From: Gammaproteobacteria bacterium
Lineage (GTDB): Bacteria > Pseudomonadota > Gammaproteobacteria > JABCZS01
Direction: 5' to 3'
NCBI GenBank assembly: GCA_013289605.1
Contig: JABCZS010000005.1
Span: 1 to 64,000 of the forward strand
DNA length: 64,000 nt
Below the pieces are notes generated by a model. It saw only the letters and a program-made list of their open reading frames with translations. It was not told the DNA's origin and did not search any database. Both the position numbers and the translations under genes were made by a program. Each line of letters opens with the position of its first letter. Within the stretch, counting starts at the first letter, position 1. This document shows positions 44,505-54,373 of the stretch, in pieces.

Positions 44505-45917
44505 ATGGCAGATGTACAAACCGAAGTCGTGGTATTAGGCAGTGGTCCTGGCGGCTATACCGCAGCGTTTCGTGCCGCTGATTTAGGCAAAAAAGTAGTT
44601 TTGGTTGAACGAGGACCTACTTTAGGTGGCGTGTGTTTAAACGTAGGCTGTATTCCGTCTAAATCACTGTTGCATGTAGCTAGAGTCATCGATGAAGTGG
44701 ATGAGCTCTCTGCTCACGGTGTGAATTATGGTGCACGCAGTCTGGATATCGCTAAAATTTTACAATGGAAGCAGGGCGTAGTGAATCGCTTAACCGCAGG
44801 TTTAAAAGCCCTAGCAAAGCAACGCAATGTGACCGTGGTGCAAGGTGTAGGTGTGTTCTCTGGCGCAAATGAAATCACCGTCAGTGCTGAAGGGAAAACC
44901 CAAACCATCGCTTTTGAAAATGCCATTATTGCTGTCGGATCAGAGCCGGTCAAACTGCCTTTTATGCCCGATGATCCGCGTATTATGGATTCAACCGGTG
45001 CACTTGAATTAAAAGATGTTCCTGAAAAAATGTTAGTCGTAGGCGGCGGCATTATCGGGATGGAAATGGCGACCGTTTATCATGCGCTAGGTTCCAAAAT
45101 CACGGTTGTGGAATTAGGTGATAGTTTGATTGGTGGTTTTGATAAAGATATTTTAAAACCTTTCCAGCAGTATGTGAAAAAGCGTTATGAAAATATTCTT
45201 TTAAATACAAAAGTGACGAAAGCCGAAGCTAAATCCGATGGCATTTATATCACCTTTGAAGGTGAAGGTGCGCCTAAAGAACCGCAGCGGTATGACAGGG
45301 TATTAGTGGCCGTAGGCCGCACGCCTAACGGCAAAAAAATTGCGGCAGAAAAAGCGGGCGTTAATGTCGATGCGCGCGGATTTATTGCTGCAGATAATCA
45401 GCTGCGTACCAATGTAAAACATATTTTTGCGATAGGCGATGTGATCGGTCAGCCCATGCTGGCGCATAAAGCCGTTGCCGAAGGACGTGTTGCGGCTGAA
45501 GTCATCAGCGGTAAAAAACATTATTTTGATGTGAAATGTATTCCCAGTGTGTGTTATACCGATCCTGAAATTGCGTGGGTCGGCATCACTGAAGCGCAGG
45601 CTATCGATCAAGGCATTAATTACGGTAAAGGCGTATTCCCGTGGGCGGCAAGTGGTCGCTCGTTGAGTATGGGTCGCAGTGAAGGTTTGACGAAATTAAT
45701 ATTCGATAATGACACGCATCGTATTTTAGGTGCCGCCCTTGTCGGCCCGCACGCCGGTGATTTAATTGCTGAAGTGGGTCTTGCTATTGAGATGGGTTGT
45801 GACGCAGAAGACATTGCATTAACCATCCACGCGCATCCGACACTGTCTGAAACGATTGCGCTCGCAACAGAAATATTTGAAGGCACGATTACGGATTTGT
45901 ATATGCCGAAGAAGTAA
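44505..45917 (+). CDS. lpd: Dihydrolipoamide dehydrogenase (E3)
   Basis: 470 aa. FAD motif GSGPGGYTAAFRAADLG, redox-active disulfide GGVCLNVGCIPSK, NAD motif VVGGGIIGMEMATVY and the C-terminal active-site HAHPTLSE are all present. It reoxidises the lipoyl groups of PDH and of other 2-oxo acid dehydrogenases. 16 nt after aceF. The operon ends in a hairpin. Confidence 0.99.
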   Translation: MADVQTEVVVLGSGPGGYTAAFRAADLGKKVVLVERGPTLGGVCLNVGCIPSKSLLHVARVIDEVDELSAHGVNYGARSLDIAKILQWKQGVVNRLTAGLKALAKQRNVTVVQGVGVFSGANEITVSAEGKTQTIAFENAIIAVGSEPVKLPFMPDDPRIMDSTGALELKDVPEKMLVVGGGIIGMEMATVYHALGSKITVVELGDSLIGGFDKDILKPFQQYVKKRYENILLNTKVTKAEAKSDGIYITFEGEGAPKEPQRYDRVLVAVGRTPNGKKIAAEKAGVNVDARGFIAADNQLRTNVKHIFAIGDVIGQPMLAHKAVAEGRVAAEVISGKKHYFDVKCIPSVCYTDPEIAWVGITEAQAIDQGINYGKGVFPWAASGRSLSMGRSEGLTKLIFDNDTHRILGAALVGPHAGDLIAEVGLAIEMGCDAEDIALTIHAHPTLSETIALATEIFEGTITDLYMPKK

Positions 45918-45932
45918 ATGGAGTGATATAAG

Positions 45933-45962
45933 TGAGGGTGATAAAGTGACGTACCACCCTCA
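45933..45962. terminator. Hairpin between convergent lpd and the helical orphan
   Basis: TGAGGGTG (45933-45940) pairs with CACCCTCA (45955-45962) around a 14-nt loop. TTCTTATTG follows on the + strand. Confidence 0.6.
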
Positions 45963-45965
45963 TTC

Positions 45966-46982
45966 TTATTGTCCATATCCCTGCAAATTCTGCAGCGCAA
46001 CCACATCACCTGTTAACGCCAAGCGAAAATTCTTCTCTAACGGCGTATCGCCCAGTAAATGTTTAATTTTCTCTATTTTAGAAGTTGGCTCATCCAGCAA
46101 CGCATGCGCCAACTCTATTTCCGCAGGCTCGGGGCGATTAAACTGTTGCGCATTAAAAAGTTTGGCAATATAATTCTGCTGCAACATTTTTACCAAAATA
46201 AACCACTGCGCCCTCGCATTCCAGCGCTCTAACCGGTTATTAAACTGTGATGCGTGACGAAATTCAGGAATATCCTTACTGAGTGTAGATTTATAAGGCA
46301 CCAACGCCTGATAAGTCATTAATAATTCATGTTGATTCATCGTGTTGATATAATTCGGCAAAAGCTCATGACAGATTTTAAGCACCACCATTTTTGCTTC
46401 ATAATAATGATTTTGCGCAAAAATAGCTTCGGCATTTTGATACAACTTAACGTCATCGCCATGGGGATAGGCCTGTACATAAGCTAACGCGATTAAGGCT
46501 GCTAATAATTGGTGTTGCGCATGCGCCTTATCGCTACTCTTTTTTAATAAATGTAAATGACCTTTGGCCGCGTCTAAAAAATAACGATTACGCGCTTCAA
46601 AGGCTTGGGCATATAAAGGGCCATAAGCAATACGGTGGTAGACTTTATGGGCTTCCTGGTATTTGCCTTGCTCGATGAGCGTATGGGCTCGGAGCATACG
46701 GACCTCATCTGCAAAATCGGACTCAATCACGGAATGGGAGAAAAACGCAGCAACGCGCTTAATCAGTGGACTGATCAGCAAGGCGTATTGCGGATCGGCT
46801 TCATCCACGCTGGCACAGAGCATTAAGGCTTCAGCTTTAAGCGGACTGCCCTCATTGACACTGCTATGGCCGTAATATTCCTTATGCTGTTCCTGCTCCT
46901 GGAGCTTAGGATCCGCCTCTAAAATATCGAGTTTATGATGGAGTGCGCTGACGGCAGTAGGCAGAGAGATAACTTCATTCAT
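45966..46982 (-). CDS. Orphan helical (TPR-like) cytoplasmic protein
   Basis: 338 aa from ATG 46982 (GGGGGA 7 nt upstream). Almost entirely alpha-helical with no signal peptide or membrane segment. Consecutive helix pairs such as AHTLIEQGKYQEAHKVYHRIAYG and AEAIFAQNHYYEAKMVVLKICHE look like degenerate tetratricopeptide repeats. No family recognised. It is convergent with lpd, and the upstream gap to the toxin-antitoxin remnant (46983-47182) holds nothing further. Confidence 0.8.
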   Translation of the reverse strand: MNEVISLPTAVSALHHKLDILEADPKLQEQEQHKEYYGHSSVNEGSPLKAEALMLCASVDEADPQYALLISPLIKRVAAFFSHSVIESDFADEVRMLRAHTLIEQGKYQEAHKVYHRIAYGPLYAQAFEARNRYFLDAAKGHLHLLKKSSDKAHAQHQLLAALIALAYVQAYPHGDDVKLYQNAEAIFAQNHYYEAKMVVLKICHELLPNYINTMNQHELLMTYQALVPYKSTLSKDIPEFRHASQFNNRLERWNARAQWFILVKMLQQNYIAKLFNAQQFNRPEPAEIELAHALLDEPTSKIEKIKHLLGDTPLEKNFRLALTGDVVALQNLQGYGQ

Positions 46983-47182
46983 CTTTATATCCCCCATGAT
47001 GATTATTATTATTGATTATTAATTATAGTGCGCTATCCTGCGCTTGCAAAAAGCTTAAGCTATATTGGTCCTCTGAGGGCAAAACTAGAGGGGTATTAAG
47101 GAATTTGACCTAGATGCAGAGCTTCTTATTGTCAATTGAAAAATACTATTATTTGAGATAGTATTAATAAAATGGGTTAAAT

Positions 47183-47477
47183 ATGCACAAAAAAAACATT
47201 AAATTTGAGTATAATCCTGAGAATCGCTGAAAAATATTGAAAAGCATGGAATTTCTTTAGAGCAGGCCCAAGCGTTATGGGAGGAGCCTTACGTGGAAAT
47301 CCCAGCAATTTCAGAAGATGAACCGCGATTTTTACTCATAGGTAAGTTGAATGGGAAGTGTTATTCATGTATTTTTACTTATCGAGGACGCGTTATTCGC
47401 TTAATTTCAACACGTCGTAGCCGCAAAATGAAGAGGAAATCTACTATGCCATCATCAAAAAATCCCCGCTCAATTAA
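47183..47477 (+). pseudogene. brnT: brnT toxin gene inactivated by two frameshifts
   Basis: The BrnT frame starts at ATG 47183 (HKKNIKFEYNPENR) and hits TGA at 47228. The family sequence continues in the next frame from 47230 (KNIEKHGISLEQAQALWEEP .. RVIRLISTRRSRK). It moves again near 47427, where adding one A to AAAA restores NEEEIYYAIIKKSPLN and a stop at 47477. In the present sequence the middle frame runs on into brnA. Either true decay or two homopolymer-type sequencing errors. Confidence 0.85.
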
Positions 47478-47706
47478 AGCAAAAGAACTGGATAAACTTT
47501 TTGAGGAAGGCGATGTCACTGAATACTTAGATTTAAAATCTGCAAAATCGCACTATCCTATGCATCGGGTGAGCATAGATTTTACCCAGGACATGTTGGA
47601 AAAAGTCGATCATGAAGCGGCACGCATAGGCGTGACGCGAACCTCATTAATTAAGGTTTGGGTGGCAGAACGGTTGAGCCAACAGCAGGAAACTACAGGT
47701 TACTAA
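47446..47706 (+). CDS. brnA: BrnA-type antitoxin
   Basis: 86 aa from ATG 47446. The frame is open back to GTG 47293, but that part is the middle segment of the broken toxin. MHRVSIDFTQDMLEKVDHEAARIGVTRTSLIKVWVAERL is the ribbon-helix-helix DNA-binding part typical of BrnA (CopG-like). It would bind BrnT and repress the operon. It appears intact although the toxin is broken. Confidence 0.8.
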   Translation: MPSSKNPRSIKAKELDKLFEEGDVTEYLDLKSAKSHYPMHRVSIDFTQDMLEKVDHEAARIGVTRTSLIKVWVAERLSQQQETTGY

Positions 47707-47790
47707 TACTCACGCGCGCAGGGGGCACCCCATTTGACACCTAACTTAACCTTATGTTAAACTTATAATTTTTCCAAAATAGACCATATA

Positions 47791-48687
47791 ATGACCACAC
47801 AACGCATACGTTTAGCTTTACAAAAATCGGGCCGCTTAAGTGAAGATTGCTTTGATCTCTTAGCACGCAGCGGGATTAAAGTGCGCCGCCATAAAGATCA
47901 ACTGTTTTGTCACAGTGAAAATTTTCCTATCGATATTCTTTTGGTGCGTGATGATGATATCCCAAGTTTAATTATCGAACATGTCTGCGACTTTGGCATC
48001 GTCGGGATGAATGTATTGCAAGAGACTACGTTAAGCAAAAATGCACATGATTATTCTGATCTGGTAGAGCCCATCCGCAATCTTAATTTTGGTTATTGCC
48101 GGTTATCGATCGCCGTGCCCAGTGACTATGAATATGAACGCATAGAGAGTTTATCGGGCAAAAGTATTGCCACAACCTATCCGCATTTATTACAAAAATT
48201 TTTATCGACGCATGATATCGACGCCAAAATTATTGAATTAACCGGCTCCATTGAAATTGCGCCCCGCCTAGGGATTGCAGATGCGATTTGTGATTTAGTC
48301 TCAACCGGTGGCACCTTAGCTGCGAATCATTTAAAAGAAGCGGAAACCATTTTACACAGCCAAGCCCTATTGATTAAAGCAAGGCCTACGTTTACGCCTG
48401 AAAAACAGCGGATCGCCAATTTATTTATGCGCCGTGTCCAAGGCGTGTTGCAAGCCAGTGAAAGCAAATATATTATGCTTCATGCCCCTAAAGATAAATT
48501 GCAGCAAATTGTTGCCATATTGCCTGGTGTAGAACATCCGACCATTATGACCCTGGATGGCGATCCCACTAAAGTAGGCATACACGCCGTATGCAGTGAA
48601 AGTGTGTTTTGGGAAACCTTAGAAAAATTAAAAGATGCTGGAGCAAGCTCCATACTCGTCATGCCACTAGAAAAAATGTTAATGTAG
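47791..48687 (+). CDS. hisG: ATP phosphoribosyltransferase, long form
   Basis: 298 aa, the HisG-L type with a C-terminal regulatory ACT-like domain, so histidine-feedback control without HisZ. RIRLALQKSGRLSEDCFDLL and GIADAICDLVSTGGTL are typical. First step of histidine synthesis. First gene of hisGDCBHAF-IE. A TATAAT lies at 47764-47769 but with a weak -35; no his leader peptide rich in His codons was found upstream. Confidence 0.98.
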   Translation: MTTQRIRLALQKSGRLSEDCFDLLARSGIKVRRHKDQLFCHSENFPIDILLVRDDDIPSLIIEHVCDFGIVGMNVLQETTLSKNAHDYSDLVEPIRNLNFGYCRLSIAVPSDYEYERIESLSGKSIATTYPHLLQKFLSTHDIDAKIIELTGSIEIAPRLGIADAICDLVSTGGTLAANHLKEAETILHSQALLIKARPTFTPEKQRIANLFMRRVQGVLQASESKYIMLHAPKDKLQQIVAILPGVEHPTIMTLDGDPTKVGIHAVCSESVFWETLEKLKDAGASSILVMPLEKMLM

Positions 48688-48692
48688 GTTGT

Positions 48693-49997
48693 ATGAAAAA
48701 AGTTGTTTGGTCTTTACTGACGGCTCAGGAACAAGAACAGTGCCTCGCGCGACCTGTGCTGCGTGATGATCATGAGCTTAAGCACCAAGTCGAAAAAATT
48801 ATTAATGCCGTCAAAACGCAGGGGGACGCGGCTTTAAAACAATTGAGTCAGGATTTTGATAAAGTCCAACTGGATAACATAACATTAGCACAATCAGCTT
48901 TTGATTCTGTGCAGCAATTACCGATAGATGCGCGCAACGCCATAGACGCAGCCTACCAAAATATTTATACGTTTCACCACGCGCAGCTGCGATCAAATTT
49001 ACGCATCGAAACGCTGCCCGGTATCGTCTGTGAAAAAGTATTACGTCCGATCCAAAAAGTGGGCCTTTATATTCCTGGAGGCAGCGCGCCATTACTCTCT
49101 ACGGTATTAATGTTAGGCATCCCGGCCCAAATCGCACAATGTCCGGTACGCGTGTTGTGCACGCCGCCCAATAAAAATGGGGGTATTGATCCGCATATTC
49201 TATATGCCGCACAAAAATGTGGCATAAAAACCATACATCCTCTAGGCGGTGCGCAAGCGATTGCGGCCATGGCGTTTGGCACCGAATCGGTATCAAAGGT
49301 AGATAAACTCTTTGGCCCAGGCAACGCCTATGTCACAAAAGCCAAACAAATGGTGGCGCAAGATCCAAATGGTGCGAGCATCGATATGCCTGCAGGGCCT
49401 TCAGAAGTGATGGTGATTGCCGATGATGCCGCAACACCCAAATTTGTCGCAGCGGATTTACTCTCGCAAGCAGAACATGGGCCTGATTCACAAGTCATCT
49501 TGGTCTGTTTATCTGCACAATTTGCGGAAAAGGTATGCAGTGAAATTGAACAACTGTTAACGATTTTACCGCGACGCGACATCGCTGAGCGCTCGCTTAC
49601 ACACAGCGTGATTATTATCGTTGAGCAGTTAGAAGAAGCTGTATTGATCAGTAATCGTTACGCGCCTGAGCATTTAATTATTCAAACACAAGATGCACGT
49701 GCATTATTACCCAAAATACAGTGTGCAGGCTCGGTATTTTTAGGACCCTTTGCACCTGAATCCGTGGGTGATTATGCAAGTGGCACTAACCATGTGCTAC
49801 CCACTTACGGTTATGCGCGCAATCACAGCGGCTTGAGTCTACAAGATTTTATGTTACAGATCAGTGTACAAGAATTAACAAAAGCGGGTTTACAACAACT
49901 CGGCCCAATAGTTGAAACCCTCGCGCAAATTGAAGGCTTGCATGCCCATGCGCTGGCAGTCTCTGTACGATTACAGGAAATAAATAATGATAGATGA
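48693..49997 (+). CDS. hisD: Histidinol dehydrogenase
   Basis: 434 aa from ATG 48693; the frame overlapping hisG to 48609 is not supported. VGLYIPGGSAPLLSTVLMLGIPA, SVSKVDKLFGPGNAYVT, DMPAGPSEVMVIAD and DLLSQAEHGPDSQVIL are diagnostic. It is a Zn-dependent enzyme oxidising histidinol to histidine in two steps. Starts 5 nt after hisG and overlaps hisC by 11 nt. Confidence 0.99.
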   Translation: MKKVVWSLLTAQEQEQCLARPVLRDDHELKHQVEKIINAVKTQGDAALKQLSQDFDKVQLDNITLAQSAFDSVQQLPIDARNAIDAAYQNIYTFHHAQLRSNLRIETLPGIVCEKVLRPIQKVGLYIPGGSAPLLSTVLMLGIPAQIAQCPVRVLCTPPNKNGGIDPHILYAAQKCGIKTIHPLGGAQAIAAMAFGTESVSKVDKLFGPGNAYVTKAKQMVAQDPNGASIDMPAGPSEVMVIADDAATPKFVAADLLSQAEHGPDSQVILVCLSAQFAEKVCSEIEQLLTILPRRDIAERSLTHSVIIIVEQLEEAVLISNRYAPEHLIIQTQDARALLPKIQCAGSVFLGPFAPESVGDYASGTNHVLPTYGYARNHSGLSLQDFMLQISVQELTKAGLQQLGPIVETLAQIEGLHAHALAVSVRLQEINNDR

Positions 49998-51048
49998 TTT
50001 ACTCGCCCTCGCACGCCCTGAAATTACGCGCTTAATTCCCTACAGCTCGGCGCGGCGGGAGCATGCGGCGCAAGGCATTTATTTAAATGCCAATGAAAAC
50101 CCTTACCCCAAGGCAATTCCACATTTGCACCGTTATCCGCAGCCCCAACCTACACGCTTGCGTGAACGGTTTGCAACTTTATACCGTGTGGATCAAGATC
50201 AGATCCTCATGACACGGGGCAGTGATGAAGGGATAGACTTATGGCTGAGATCTTTTTGCCGGGCCGGGAATGATGCCATTATGGTATGCCCACCCACGTA
50301 TGATATGTACGCCTTATCGGCGGCGATTCAGCATGCTGCAGTATTATCGGTACCACTAATCCCAGATACCTTTGCCCTAGATATTGATAAAATGATTGCG
50401 ACCTGGCAACCTACGTGTAAATTGATTTTTTTATGTTCGCCCAATAATCCTACCGGCAATGTATTTCCCTGGCAGGACATAGAGCGCCTGTGCATCGCAT
50501 TTAGCAATAAAGCGATCGTTATTGTGGATGAAGCGTATATTGAATTTGCGAGTCAAAAAAGCTGCAGCGCACTGTTAAATAAATATGACAATATCGCCGT
50601 ATTGCGCACTTTATCTAAAGCCTTTGGTATGGCAGGCGCACGTTGTGGCGTAGTGCTGGCACATAAAAAACTCATTGCCCTATTAGAGAAAGTCATCAGC
50701 CCATATCCGCTTGCAAGTCCGGTGATAGAAATTGTGTTACATGAATTAGAGCCGGACACGCTGCATAAAATTCAAAACCAAGTGGCGAGCCTTAAGGCGG
50801 CACGGGATGAGTTAAGCACTTATTTAAGCACCTTGCCGTTTGTAGAAAAAGTTTGGCCGAGTGATGCGAATTTTATTTTATTAAAAGTTAACGATGCGAA
50901 GGGTTTAGTCGCACATTGTGCGGCGCAACACATCGTGATCCGCGATCGTAGCCATATGCACAGTCTTAATCAGTGTGTGCGGATCAGCTTAGGATTACCC
51001 GAAGAAAATCAACAATTAAAACTAGCCTTGGAGAGTTATCAGGCGTGA
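49987..51048 (+). CDS. hisC: Histidinol-phosphate aminotransferase
   Basis: 353 aa. PLP enzyme of fold type I; the Schiff-base Lys lies in RTLSKAFGMAGARCG, and PNNPTGN and IVVDEAYIEF-type motifs (IVDEAYIEF) are present. It converts imidazole-acetol phosphate to histidinol phosphate. Overlaps hisD at the 5' end and hisB by 4 nt (GTGA) at the 3' end, so the genes are translationally coupled. Confidence 0.98.
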   Translation: MIDDLLALARPEITRLIPYSSARREHAAQGIYLNANENPYPKAIPHLHRYPQPQPTRLRERFATLYRVDQDQILMTRGSDEGIDLWLRSFCRAGNDAIMVCPPTYDMYALSAAIQHAAVLSVPLIPDTFALDIDKMIATWQPTCKLIFLCSPNNPTGNVFPWQDIERLCIAFSNKAIVIVDEAYIEFASQKSCSALLNKYDNIAVLRTLSKAFGMAGARCGVVLAHKKLIALLEKVISPYPLASPVIEIVLHELEPDTLHKIQNQVASLKAARDELSTYLSTLPFVEKVWPSDANFILLKVNDAKGLVAHCAAQHIVIRDRSHMHSLNQCVRISLGLPEENQQLKLALESYQA

Positions 51049-52109
51049 ATAAAATAAAATATTTATTTATCGATAGAGACGGGACCTTAATTCATGAACC
51101 TCAAGATCATCAAATTGACAGTTTAGAAAAGTTTAAACTTGAAAAGGGCGTGATCCCAGCGCTTTTGGACTTACAAAAAGCAGGCTTTACTTTAGTCATG
51201 GTCAGCAATCAAGATGGCCTAGGCACTGAGCGTTTTCCGCAAAGTGATTTTGATGCGCCGCATCAATTACTGCTCGATATTTTAAGCTCACAAGGCATAC
51301 ATTTTTCTGATATTAAAATTTGCCCACACTTACCCGAAGACAAATGCCAGTGTCGCAAACCGAATATCGGCTTAGTGCTGGACTACCTTAAAAGTGGCAC
51401 TTTAGATTTAAACAATAGTTATGTGATAGGCGATCGGGCTTCTGATGAATTGTTAGCTAAAAACATGGGCATTTCTTATATTCCCTATAATGAAAACTGC
51501 CATTGGCTATTGATTGCCGAGGAGCTGGTCAATAAACCCAGACTTGGCTTTGTTACACGGAAAACTAAAGAAACAGCCATTGAAGTGATGGTTAATCTAG
51601 ACAACCCTAGTACGATCACCGTGCAAACAGGCATTGGTTTTTTTGATCACATGCTCGAGCAGCTCGCAAAACACAGTGGCATTAGTCTACATTTAGTCAC
51701 TGCAGGCGATTTACACATTGATGAGCATCACACGGTGGAAGATACCGCTTTGGCATTAGGTGAAGCATTTAGGCAAGCCTTAGGTGATAAATTAGGCATC
51801 GCACGCTATGGGTTTTTATTGCCTATGGATGAAGCCTTAACTGAAGTTGCTATCGATTTAAGCGGCCGAGCCTATTTTGTATTTGACGGCCAATTACCGC
51901 GCGAGACTGTGGGTGAATTATCCACAGAAATGGTGATCCACTTTTTCCGATCGCTAGCTGAAGGCATGCGGGCCACAATACACATTAAAACTACGGGTGA
52001 GAATACGCATCATATGGTAGAGAGTATGTTTAAAGGCGTAGGGCGTGCGCTTAAACAAGCCATTGCTAAACAAGGTTTTGAATTACCCTCAACCAAGGGT
52101 ATATTATGA
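51045..52109 (+). CDS. hisB: Bifunctional histidinol-phosphatase / imidazoleglycerol-phosphate dehydratase
   Basis: 354 aa from GTG 51045, matching E. coli HisB (355). The frame reaching back into hisC is not real. The N-terminal HAD phosphatase has FIDRDGTLIHEP and Zn-binding CPHLPEDKCQCRKP; the C-terminal dehydratase has TGIGFFDHMLEQLAKHSG and DEHHTVEDTALALG. The fused gene is typical of gammaproteobacteria. Overlaps hisC and hisH by 4 nt each. Confidence 0.99.
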   Translation: MNKIKYLFIDRDGTLIHEPQDHQIDSLEKFKLEKGVIPALLDLQKAGFTLVMVSNQDGLGTERFPQSDFDAPHQLLLDILSSQGIHFSDIKICPHLPEDKCQCRKPNIGLVLDYLKSGTLDLNNSYVIGDRASDELLAKNMGISYIPYNENCHWLLIAEELVNKPRLGFVTRKTKETAIEVMVNLDNPSTITVQTGIGFFDHMLEQLAKHSGISLHLVTAGDLHIDEHHTVEDTALALGEAFRQALGDKLGIARYGFLLPMDEALTEVAIDLSGRAYFVFDGQLPRETVGELSTEMVIHFFRSLAEGMRATIHIKTTGENTHHMVESMFKGVGRALKQAIAKQGFELPSTKGIL

Positions 52110-52696
52110 TTGCGATCATTAATAGCGGGGTTGCCAATATTTCCTCAGTCGTTTTTGCCTTACAACGTTTAGGTATTGCGGCTGAAGTGACTACCGATCA
52201 TCGTGTGATTACTAATGCCTCCCAGGTCATTTTACCGGGTGTGGGCGCCGCTCAAACCGCGATGAAGAATTTAAAAGATCTCAATTTAACTTCGTTGATC
52301 CCAACGCTTAAGCAACCGGTACTCGGTATTTGTTTAGGCATGCAATTATTGTATGAAGCCTCTGAAGAAGGCGATGTCGCGTGTTTAGGCGTTATTCCCG
52401 GGAAAATTAAAAAATTAGTAGGTAAGGATTTAATCATTCCTCATATGGGTTGGAATACGCTTGCATTGCAAAAAAAATCCCCATTACTAGAGGGGATACC
52501 CGGTGATGCTTATGTGTATTTTGTGCACAGTTATTGCGCAAGCGTGAGTGATCAGACTTTAGCCCTCACGCACTATGGCCAAGATTTTTCCGCCATCGTG
52601 CAACAAGATAATTTTTACGCCATGCAGTTTCATCCCGAGCGTTCCGGTGAAATAGGCGAGCGTTTATTAAAGAATTTTGCAGAAATAAAAAGTTAG
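52106..52696 (+). CDS. hisH: Imidazole glycerol phosphate synthase, glutaminase subunit
   Basis: 196 aa. Type I glutamine amidotransferase with the nucleophile in GICLGMQLLYE and the catalytic His-Glu in MQFHPERSG. It feeds ammonia to HisF. Overlaps hisB by 4 nt. A repeat block separates it from hisA, breaking the otherwise tight spacing. Confidence 0.98.
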   Translation: MIAIINSGVANISSVVFALQRLGIAAEVTTDHRVITNASQVILPGVGAAQTAMKNLKDLNLTSLIPTLKQPVLGICLGMQLLYEASEEGDVACLGVIPGKIKKLVGKDLIIPHMGWNTLALQKKSPLLEGIPGDAYVYFVHSYCASVSDQTLALTHYGQDFSAIVQQDNFYAMQFHPERSGEIGERLLKNFAEIKS

Positions 52697-52805
52697 CCCC
52701 TTTGCAAACGGTCTGAGAAAATGATTTGTCCCTTTGTAAAAGGGTCCAAGAGAAGAACTTGCCCTCTTTGTAAAGGGGGCCGGCCGTTTCGGTCGGGGGG
52801 ATTTT
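52694..52805. repeat. Family 2 repeat, copy d, inside the his operon
   Basis: Contains CCCCTTTGCAAACG, TCCCTTTGTAAAAGGG, CCCTCTTTGTAAAGGGGG and GGCCGGCCGTTTCGGTCGG, ending in GGGGGGATTTT. The inverted left arm is decayed. It inserts about 110 bp between hisH and hisA, the only large gap in the operon. Confidence 0.85.
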
Positions 52806-52860
52806 GCGATCTACATTCCCTCACAAAAACTAATGAATGACCTAAATTCAGGAGAAAAAC

Positions 52861-53601
52861 ATGTATATCATACCCGCCATCGATCTACGCCATCAAAAAT
52901 GCGTGCGTCTATATCAAGGTGATTACGCTCAAGAAACCATTTATGCAGAGGATCCCCTAATCATCGCGCAACAATTTCAAAATGCCGGAAGTCACTGGTT
53001 ACATGTCGTCGATTTAGATGGTGCGAAAGATCCAGAAGCGCATCAACGCCAGCTCATAGAAAAAATCCAAAAAAATACGCAACTTAAAATTCAAACCGGG
53101 GGCGGGATCCGTACAGAAGAACAAGTCCAAGCATTATTTGCAGTAGGCGTTAAACGTATCATAATCGGCAGTCTTGCGGTCAAAGAACCTGATCTCATAA
53201 AAACCTGGATGCACACCTATGGTGCGGATCGCTTTGTATTAGCCTTAGATGTTGATAAAGTCCATGAAGATTATTTTATAGCCCTCCACGGCTGGCAAGA
53301 AAAAAGTAATCAAAAATTATTTGATTTTCTAGAGCGTTTTATGCAAGCCGGTTTAATCCACGCCTTATGCACCGATATTTCCCGCGATGGCACGCTTAAA
53401 GGTCCGAATGTCGCATTATACCAAGCCATTCTACAGCGCTATCCCACATTACAATTACAAGCCTCAGGCGGCGTATCTAGCCTTGAAGATTTAATTGCGC
53501 TTAGCGAGAAAAAATTAGCCGCCTGCATTATCGGCAGAGCACTGTATGAAGGCAAATTTACTTTAGATGAAGCGATAGGGAGTGTACAACATGCTTGCTA
53601 A
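52861..53601 (+). CDS. hisA: ProFAR isomerase
   Basis: 246 aa TIM barrel. [22 protein letters not shown] has the first catalytic Asp; [17 protein letters not shown] and [15 protein letters not shown] hold the phosphate-binding and second Asp regions. It isomerises N'-5'-ProFAR to PRFAR. GGAG lies before the ATG. Overlaps hisF by 11 nt. Confidence 0.98.
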   Translation: MYIIPAIDLRHQKCVRLYQGDYAQETIYAEDPLIIAQQFQNAGSHWLHVVDLDGAKDPEAHQRQLIEKIQKNTQLKIQTGGGIRTEEQVQALFAVGVKRIIIGSLAVKEPDLIKTWMHTYGADRFVLALDVDKVHEDYFIALHGWQEKSNQKLFDFLERFMQAGLIHALCTDISRDGTLKGPNVALYQAILQRYPTLQLQASGGVSSLEDLIALSEKKLAACIIGRALYEGKFTLDEAIGSVQHAC

Positions 53602-54358
53602 ACGCATTATTCCTTGTTTAGATGTCAGAGATAATGTCGTGGTGAAAGGCGTACAGTTTCGCAACCATGAAATTATTGGCGATATTGTCGCGCTGGCTAA
53701 ACGTTATTCGCAAGAAGGCGCTGATGAATTAGTGTTTTACGACATTACGGCCAGCAGTGAAGGACGTAATGTCAGTTTTGATTGGGTGGAAAAAGTTGCA
53801 AAAGAAATTAATATTCCGTTTTGTGTCGCAGGCGGCATTAGAAGTGTAGAAACAGCACGGACTATTTTAGCCAAAGGGGCCGATAAAATTTCAATTAATT
53901 CTCCGGCGCTCGAAAACCCGGAGTTAATTAATCAGTTAGTTGATGCCTTTGGCACGCAATGTATAGTGATCGGTATCGACAGTCATTTTGAACACAATGA
54001 TTATCACGTTTATCAATATACCGGCAGTGAAAAAACCATCCAATCTGCTAAGCGCTTAACTCAAGACTGGGTGCAAGAAGTGCAGCAGCGGGGCGCAGGC
54101 GAAATAGTGTTAAACTGCATGAATCAAGACGGCATGCGGCAAGGTTATGATATCACCCAATTAAGCGCATTACGGCCGTTTATTCATGTGCCTTTAATTG
54201 CCTCAGGCGGCGCGGGGCTGCTGCAACATTTTTTAGACGTGTTCAAGCTCGCAAACGTTGATGGCGCACTGGCTGCGAGCGTATTTCATAAGCAACTCAT
54301 CGACATTGGCGAGTTGAAATCATTTTTACAACAACATCAGATCACTATTCGTAAGTGA
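53591..54358 (+). CDS. hisF: Imidazole glycerol phosphate synthase, cyclase subunit
   Basis: 255 aa from ATG 53591 ([13 protein letters not shown]; the frame to 53582 adds only 3 codons). TIM-barrel motifs [30 protein letters not shown] and [14 protein letters not shown] are characteristic. It closes the imidazole ring using HisH ammonia and releases AICAR. The start overlaps the hisA end by 11 nt; hisIE follows after 15 nt. Confidence 0.98.
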   Translation: MLAKRIIPCLDVRDNVVVKGVQFRNHEIIGDIVALAKRYSQEGADELVFYDITASSEGRNVSFDWVEKVAKEINIPFCVAGGIRSVETARTILAKGADKISINSPALENPELINQLVDAFGTQCIVIGIDSHFEHNDYHVYQYTGSEKTIQSAKRLTQDWVQEVQQRGAGEIVLNCMNQDGMRQGYDITQLSALRPFIHVPLIASGGAGLLQHFLDVFKLANVDGALAASVFHKQLIDIGELKSFLQQHQITIRK

Positions 54359-54373
54359 ATAAGGAAACACACT

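Noticed and set aside
47293-47445. Fused BrnT-BrnA single protein
   Set aside because: The fusion arises from a missing A in the toxin; the normal toxin end and antitoxin start are both visible in adjacent frames.
47734-47769. TTGACA and TATAAT as the hisG promoter
   Set aside because: The spacer is 24 nt, too long for a sigma-70 promoter; only the TATAAT remains plausible.
48609-48692. N-terminal extension of hisD into hisG
   Set aside because: HisD begins at 48693 by comparison with the family, and the extension is an out-of-frame reading of hisG.
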